This document shows, piece by piece, positions 60,380 through 64,000 of a stretch of DNA of 64,000 nt. Made by a program: the position numbers and the translations under genes. Source of the stretch: CAZLMG01 sp964560765 (GTDB lineage Bacteria > Bdellovibrionota_B > Oligoflexia > Oligoflexales > CAZLMG01). The stretch lies in assembly GCA_964560765.1 (NCBI GenBank), contig CAZLMG010000001.1, forward strand, positions 1 through 64,000, given 5' to 3'. The stretch's first letter is position 1; the number at the start of each line of letters is the position of its first letter. The notes under the pieces were generated by a model. The model saw only the letters and a program-made list of their open reading frames with translations. It was not told where the DNA came from and did not search any database.

Positions 60380-61021
60380 TTGCATCGTGCTCCTGGCGTC
60401 TTGTTTTTCGCGCTGGCAACATTTGCCTGCGAAAATATTGGCTTGTTACCAGCCGGTTCGAAGCCAGCGCCACATGCAGAGTTGCAGGCTGCACCTCCAG
60501 CTGGGGTGGCACAGCCGGCGGAAGAAAATGGCGAGGAATCCTATACCGTCCAAGTGCCCCTAGACCCTAGTGCTCCCGTGATACCTCCGGCAACCAATCA
60601 GCAGCATTCGCATCCCCTTTCCAGCATCGATATACCTAACGACCCAATCGCCCTATGCACAAATGCCATTTTGAATCCAATCGGCTATCCCCTACCCCAG
60701 GAGTCAATGCTGCCGAACCAAGAGGCCATTGCCAGTTGGCGCAACCACTGCGCCAACGAAATCTGTACGGCAGAAAACAACTACTGTTCACCGGAAATGC
60801 TCCCAGGCGGGCAGCAGTATAAGATCCACTGCAGTCGAACCGTCGTTGAGCGTTGCTTCCGCTTGTGGAATGAGTGCGAAACCATCTTTCGCGGTTGCAT
60901 GGCGCAATGCGCAACCCTATTGGCGAGTGGCTTGGCCGATCGCTACCCTAGCTGCGAGCAGAACTGCTACCGGCAGCGGGGCGAGTGCAGTGAATCCCAA
61001 CTTGGGTATCAACCGCTTTAA
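60380..61021 (+). CDS. Cysteine-rich lipoprotein with a TTG start
   Basis: 213 residues from a TTG with a perfect GGGAGG five bases upstream. The signal ends 'FALATFAC' (Cys17). A Pro/Ala/Gln-rich linker (about 25-80) precedes a C-terminal domain with about twelve cysteines: 'LCTNAIL', 'HCANEICTAENNYCSPEM', 'HCSRTVVERCFRLWNECE' and 'GCMAQCATL', then 'SCEQNCYRQRGECSES'. The spacing fits a disulfide-rich extracellular domain. A competing frame with LLASC is shorter and overlaps it. Palindrome CGGTGATCACCG lies at 61044..61055. No family recognised. Confidence 0.8.
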   Translation: MHRAPGVLFFALATFACENIGLLPAGSKPAPHAELQAAPPAGVAQPAEENGEESYTVQVPLDPSAPVIPPATNQQHSHPLSSIDIPNDPIALCTNAILNPIGYPLPQESMLPNQEAIASWRNHCANEICTAENNYCSPEMLPGGQQYKIHCSRTVVERCFRLWNECETIFRGCMAQCATLLASGLADRYPSCEQNCYRQRGECSESQLGYQPL

Positions 61022-61043
61022 CCGACCCTTTGGCTGCAGTTCA

Positions 61044-61055
61044 CGGTGATCACCG
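61044..61055 (+). terminator. Palindrome after the cysteine-rich lipoprotein gene
   Basis: CGGTGATCACCG is a perfect 12-bp palindrome 23 bases after the stop, followed by CAAATTTTCT. It could be a short terminator or a binding site. Confidence 0.35.
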
Positions 61056-61293
61056 CAAATTTTCTATGGCTCGACATTAGACTCTGATTTTTCGCACCTA
61101 AAAGCACCCTAACCATCGGAAATATTTACCTGCAGCGATACCATGCTGTGGAGCGCGCCCATGCCTTAGCTGCCAACCTCGGCGGGGGCTGGGATATTCA
61201 GCCGTGAATTCAGCCGGCTCGCGATGGCCGCTCCCAGGTAAGACCCTTGCAATGGACCACTCTGCGACATGAAGTCGGCGAAGTTAACATCAT

Positions 61294-61305
61294 GAAAATA
61301 TTTTC
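61294..61305. promoter_or_regulatory. Palindrome just upstream of the 61318 gene SD
   Basis: GAAAATATTTTC is a perfect 12-bp palindrome, one base before the GAGGAG SD. It may regulate translation or transcription of the small lipoprotein gene. Confidence 0.35.
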
Positions 61306-61317
61306 GAGGAGTTCGAC

Positions 61318-61980
61318 ATGCGAGCGGTATTGTGGATGGGATTGATTGCATCTTTGGGCTGTAAGACCACCACGGAAGAGTCGGTCGTCCATGACGGGAT
61401 CACGCCACATTGGGGGGAGCTAAACTGCCGCGTGACTCGCTCGGGCCAATTACTAGGAAAGATCAAGCCGGAAATCATCAGTGGCAGTGAACTCGCAAGC
61501 GGCAACACAGTGCTGGTTGCTGGCAGAAAGTTTTCCGTCGTGCTGGAAACCGGTAGCGAGTTCGATACTCAATCCTCGCTGACGATGACTTTGGATGACC
61601 AAGTTCTGGAAGTTTTTGATCCCGGACAGGCAATCTACAAATTGTCAAAGGACGACCGGCAACTGGAGCTACAGTGTTACTACAAGTCCGGACGTTCCTT
61701 GCCCGCCCAAATACGCTCGGCAAAAATGTCATGCAAAGCCGATCAAGGCGGACAGAAGGTAACGCCCATCAAACACCAGACCATGGCAGGAAATCAAGAG
61801 CCTGAACCGTCGGTATATTTGTATGAAAACCACACAATCGCGGTCAACTTCTTTGAAGGTAATCAGCAGCGCCTCACTGTGGAGCTCGACGGTGCCATGG
61901 CGGAAGTGGTTTCGCCAAAAAATTCCCTGTATAAATTATCTACTGGTGATGGAACGCAGGTGCAGTGCGTTGCCGAGTAG
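61318..61980 (+). CDS. Lipoprotein with a two-fold internal repeat
   Basis: 220 residues with SD GAGGAG. Signal ends 'LIASLGC' (Cys15). Two similar units: residues 86-120 include 'SLTMTLDDQVLEVFDPGQ' then 'AIYKLSKDDRQLELQC', and 184-217 include 'RLTVELDGAMAEVVSPKN' then 'SLYKLSTGDGTQVQC'. Each has an LT-x-E/TL, a V-x-xP and a 'YKLS' element ending in QC. The pattern looks like two beta-strand modules, each possibly holding a disulfide. It is a single gene between two palindromes, convergent with the serine protease gene. No family recognised. Confidence 0.8.
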   Translation: MRAVLWMGLIASLGCKTTTEESVVHDGITPHWGELNCRVTRSGQLLGKIKPEIISGSELASGNTVLVAGRKFSVVLETGSEFDTQSSLTMTLDDQVLEVFDPGQAIYKLSKDDRQLELQCYYKSGRSLPAQIRSAKMSCKADQGGQKVTPIKHQTMAGNQEPEPSVYLYENHTIAVNFFEGNQQRLTVELDGAMAEVVSPKNSLYKLSTGDGTQVQCVAE

Positions 61981-62032
61981 CGCAGCTAGGTGAATCGCAT
62001 GGCTGCTATTGCCATGCCTCCATACACTCTGC

Positions 62033-62056
62033 CGCGGGCCGCAAAAGTAGCCCGCG
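62033..62056 (+). terminator. Terminator between the 61318 gene and the serine protease gene
   Basis: CGCGGGC (62033..62039) and GCCCGCG (62050..62056) with a 10-nt loop, followed by CCTACTCATTTC. It resembles the ahcY terminator. T-tract is poor. Confidence 0.45.
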
Positions 62057-62070
62057 CCTACTCATTTCTG

Positions 62071-63810
62071 CTAATCCATTCCCGGCAGATCCGTTCCATC
62101 AATTAGCAGCTGCGGTGCAGCATGATAGGCTGTGGAAACACGGCCGATGTACTGATGAGATTCTAAACAAGGACACATGCGCCCAGTCAGCGGTTCCTTT
62201 TTATTCCACGCATAGACTGCGCCATTTTCTTCCAGAAAATACCAATTATTGCCGAGTGCGTGGGTTTTGCCCTGGAACCACCATTCATTCTTTCCACCCC
62301 AATTGAAGTTGCTGGGAGCACCGGTCAGCTGCAAATTCCTAGCGACGATGCTAGCCAGATCCAGGCCGCCCATAATGGTGGCGCGGCGGTGGTAATATTC
62401 CGCATCCAAACGCGCCACCAACTTGCTATGGACGAACGGCTTAGCAAAGTTGGCCTTGGTGTCACGCACATCCCACTCGTAGATAAATCCGTTCGGTAAG
62501 AGAAAAAACCATACTTTCGGCGTCGTGGCGGTGGCTTCACGGGCAAGCCAATATTCCTGGCGGCCACCCCAATTGAACGATGAAAACTCGCCGCTGGGTT
62601 TGTGCGAACTAGCAAATGCGCCGACCGAAGATGCGGGGTACGTGCCCCCATCAATCAGAGGTTGCGTGTCCGCATAGTACGAAGCAGGGACCCAGCCAAT
62701 CATTTTGCTATAAAGGGCGCCCTTGGCAAAGGTCGTTCGCGTGTCGCGCCGGTCCCAATGATAAATCTGGCCGTTTGGCAGAATAAAGACCTGCCCCGAC
62801 TTTTGACTCGTAATCCACTTCTCTTGCCGCCCGCCCCAGTTATACGCGGTGGCCGAACCAAAGAGTTCGTGAGTCAAATCAATCTTGCCCGGGTTGATAT
62901 CTACACCGGCCTGCAAGCGAATCCATTCGAGCTCATTGATGACCTTGGTGGCTTGACCAACAACGGCCTCATCACAGAGTTTGCCATTGGAGGATTTGCT
63001 AACACCATACAGGACGAAGCCCTCAACAGTGCGGCGAAAGACTGGCCCGCCGCTATCGCCACTACAGATCATCTGCATGTTGTCGTACCTGGCGTGCAGT
63101 GCCATGGCATCCTTCGTATTTGACGGTATATTGAAAAGGGGAGGACCCAAGACGTTGACTCCCACGCGCAATTGCCCGGATCGATCCGCCGTCCGATTCG
63201 CTTCATCGACGCCATATCCCGCGACCTCAAACTCAGCGCCTGGCTGAAAAGTATAGTCGATACCCAATTCTATGGGAGCAATCCCTTCTACGGGACGGGT
63301 TAACGTGACGACGGCCAGATCACGTATACTCAGTGCGACCGAGGACTCACTAAAGTCAAAAGCGGGATGCGCCTCAAAACGGCTCAACTCATAGACATTG
63401 GCAGGATCGAAAGTATAAACGGAATACTTGACACCCTTGTACTCCACGAGCCACTCACCTGTTGGCCGACCAAACGTGACCCGTAGCTCTTTCAGCTTGG
63501 CCTCGGTATCCGGCTTGCAGTGGGCTGCAGTCAGCACGTGACTTCGGTTGATCAGTGACCCTGTGCAATGCTGTTGATAATAATTTGTTCCGCCAGACGT
63601 GACCTGCTTGAAGATTCCAGCCACAAACGGCAACTCGGCATGCTGAATTTCGACGCCGTTACGAAGCTGAACCTGCGTCTCGTCGGTCGAGTTCACTGCC
63701 GCTCCCGACCTTGAAGCGGAACTGGATTCACTCTCGGTCTCCTCGACCTTGCCGCAACCGAATGCAATGTGCATGCATGCTAGATACACCAGGGCTATGG
63801 TCTTGCGCAT
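62071..63810 (-). CDS. Trypsin-fold serine protease (S1) lipoprotein with three NWGG repeats
   Basis: 579 residues with AAGGAG five bases before the ATG. Signal ends 'MHIAFGC' (Cys19). The S1 domain (about 50-300) has catalytic His97 in LTAAHC, Asp164 in 'IRDLAVVTL' and Ser253 in CSGDSGGPV. The residue six positions before Ser (trypsin S1 position 189) is Met247, so trypsin-type Lys/Arg specificity is unlikely. The C-terminal part has three repeats starting at about 323, 412 and 502 ('YNWGGRQEKW', 'FNWGGRQEYW', 'FNWGGKNEWW'), each followed by an 'LPNGxIYxWD' or 'EENGAVYAW' segment. A Cys pair near the end ('CPCLE') is in repeat 3. It is probably secreted or surface-anchored and may cut prey, matrix or self proteins. 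Confidence 0.92.
   Translation of the reverse strand: MRKTIALVYLACMHIAFGCGKVEETESESSSASRSGAAVNSTDETQVQLRNGVEIQHAELPFVAGIFKQVTSGGTNYYQQHCTGSLINRSHVLTAAHCKPDTEAKLKELRVTFGRPTGEWLVEYKGVKYSVYTFDPANVYELSRFEAHPAFDFSESSVALSIRDLAVVTLTRPVEGIAPIELGIDYTFQPGAEFEVAGYGVDEANRTADRSGQLRVGVNVLGPPLFNIPSNTKDAMALHARYDNMQMICSGDSGGPVFRRTVEGFVLYGVSKSSNGKLCDEAVVGQATKVINELEWIRLQAGVDINPGKIDLTHELFGSATAYNWGGRQEKWITSQKSGQVFILPNGQIYHWDRRDTRTTFAKGALYSKMIGWVPASYYADTQPLIDGGTYPASSVGAFASSHKPSGEFSSFNWGGRQEYWLAREATATTPKVWFFLLPNGFIYEWDVRDTKANFAKPFVHSKLVARLDAEYYHRRATIMGGLDLASIVARNLQLTGAPSNFNWGGKNEWWFQGKTHALGNNWYFLEENGAVYAWNKKEPLTGRMCPCLESHQYIGRVSTAYHAAPQLLIDGTDLPGMD
62280..62850 (-). repeat. Three NWGG-type protein repeats
   Basis: The repeat starts are encoded near 62850, 62578 and 62309 on the minus strand. 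Units are 75-90 codons. The shared order is NWGG(R/K)(Q/N)E-x-W, then a Trp/Phe-rich 'FxLPNGxIYxW', then 'YY' or 'YH' near the end. A similar unit is common in planctomycete surface proteins as I recall it, but this should be checked. Confidence 0.7.
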
Positions 63811-64000
63811 ATCGTCTCCTTACTCATGTCGACTGTGGGTGTCTTGATGATGCAAGACTCGGACAAACTTCAGCAGACGGGAAATGACAGCTGCTTTTGC
63901 GACGAGGTGGCGGGCCAAGGCACCGAATAGCGACAGGCGGATGAAAGCGATACCCTCGGAGCAGCAGCTAAGATTCGAGGCTTTATGAGGAAAACTCCTG
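63811..64000. other. Gene-free right end
   Basis: 190 bases upstream of the protease gene. I see no gene or clear promoter. Confidence 0.3.

Noticed and set aside
60354..60563. Frame with LLASC lipobox overlapping the cysteine-rich lipoprotein
   Set aside because: It is short, lacks an SD for its start, and the longer frame from the TTG at 60380 has a perfect SD and conserved-looking cysteines.
1..64000. tRNA, rRNA, CRISPR, insertion sequence or phage genes
   Set aside because: No cloverleaf-like or conserved rRNA segment, no regularly spaced repeats, and no transposase or integrase motifs were seen in any frame.

Overview
The window is a bacterial chromosome segment rich in exported proteins. 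By eye it is moderately GC-rich. Genes sit on both strands in short operons, and GTG or TTG starts behind strong Shine-Dalgarno (SD) sequences are common. About twenty products carry a lipobox, and there are c-type cytochromes and a Tat substrate, so the cell is Gram-negative with a large periplasmic and outer-membrane lipoproteome. The gene set would fit a deltaproteobacterial or Bdellovibrionota/Oligoflexia-like organism, but no marker gene here proves that. I saw no tRNA, rRNA, CRISPR array, insertion sequence or prophage.

Layout. 1-1.2 kb: C-terminal end of a lipoprotein-family gene cut by the window edge. 1.3-11.2 kb: housekeeping on the plus strand, namely a three-gene acyl-CoA carboxylase (carboxyltransferase, biotin carboxylase, biotin carrier), pgpA, a small lipoprotein, ndk, tex, mtnP and a YbgC-like thioesterase. 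11.2-17.8 kb: a TPR-redoxin protein, a beta-propeller protein, a di-haem cytochrome c peroxidase with a divergent LysR regulator, and a lipoprotein. 17.8-31.6 kb: a haem lipoprotein, a CAP-domain protein and modular lipoproteins built from LamG, IPT plus Kelch, dockerin-like and RCC1 modules. 31.9-36.6 kb: a four-gene set of c-type-cytochrome-like lipoproteins and a DUF1501-like Tat substrate. 36.8-39.0 kb: two lipoproteins. 39.2-41.6 kb: a SahR-like ArsR/methyltransferase regulator followed by ahcY. 41.6-43.1 kb: two lipoproteins.

43.6-58.5 kb is the most unusual region. It opens with an exported 1020-residue lipoprotein that combines an ADP-ribosyltransferase-like N-terminus with a C-terminal Fic domain. 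One base later comes an exported protein resembling siderophore synthetases of the IucA/IucC family. Opposite lie a heparinase-II/III-like enzyme, a small secreted protein and a six-gene run of exported proteins, one of which has amidoligase-like motifs, with an HTH regulator divergent from it. 58.5-64 kb holds a full-length paralogue of the left-edge gene, two small lipoproteins, and an S1 serine protease with three C-terminal NWGG repeats.

Two themes may be undescribed. First, ATP- or NAD-using folds (Fic, ART-like, NIS-synthetase-like, amidoligase-like) appear with export signals, which suggests effectors acting outside the cell or in another cell. Second, four otherwise unrelated lipoproteins share a short PG(Y/F)L box 20-28 residues after the lipidated cysteine.
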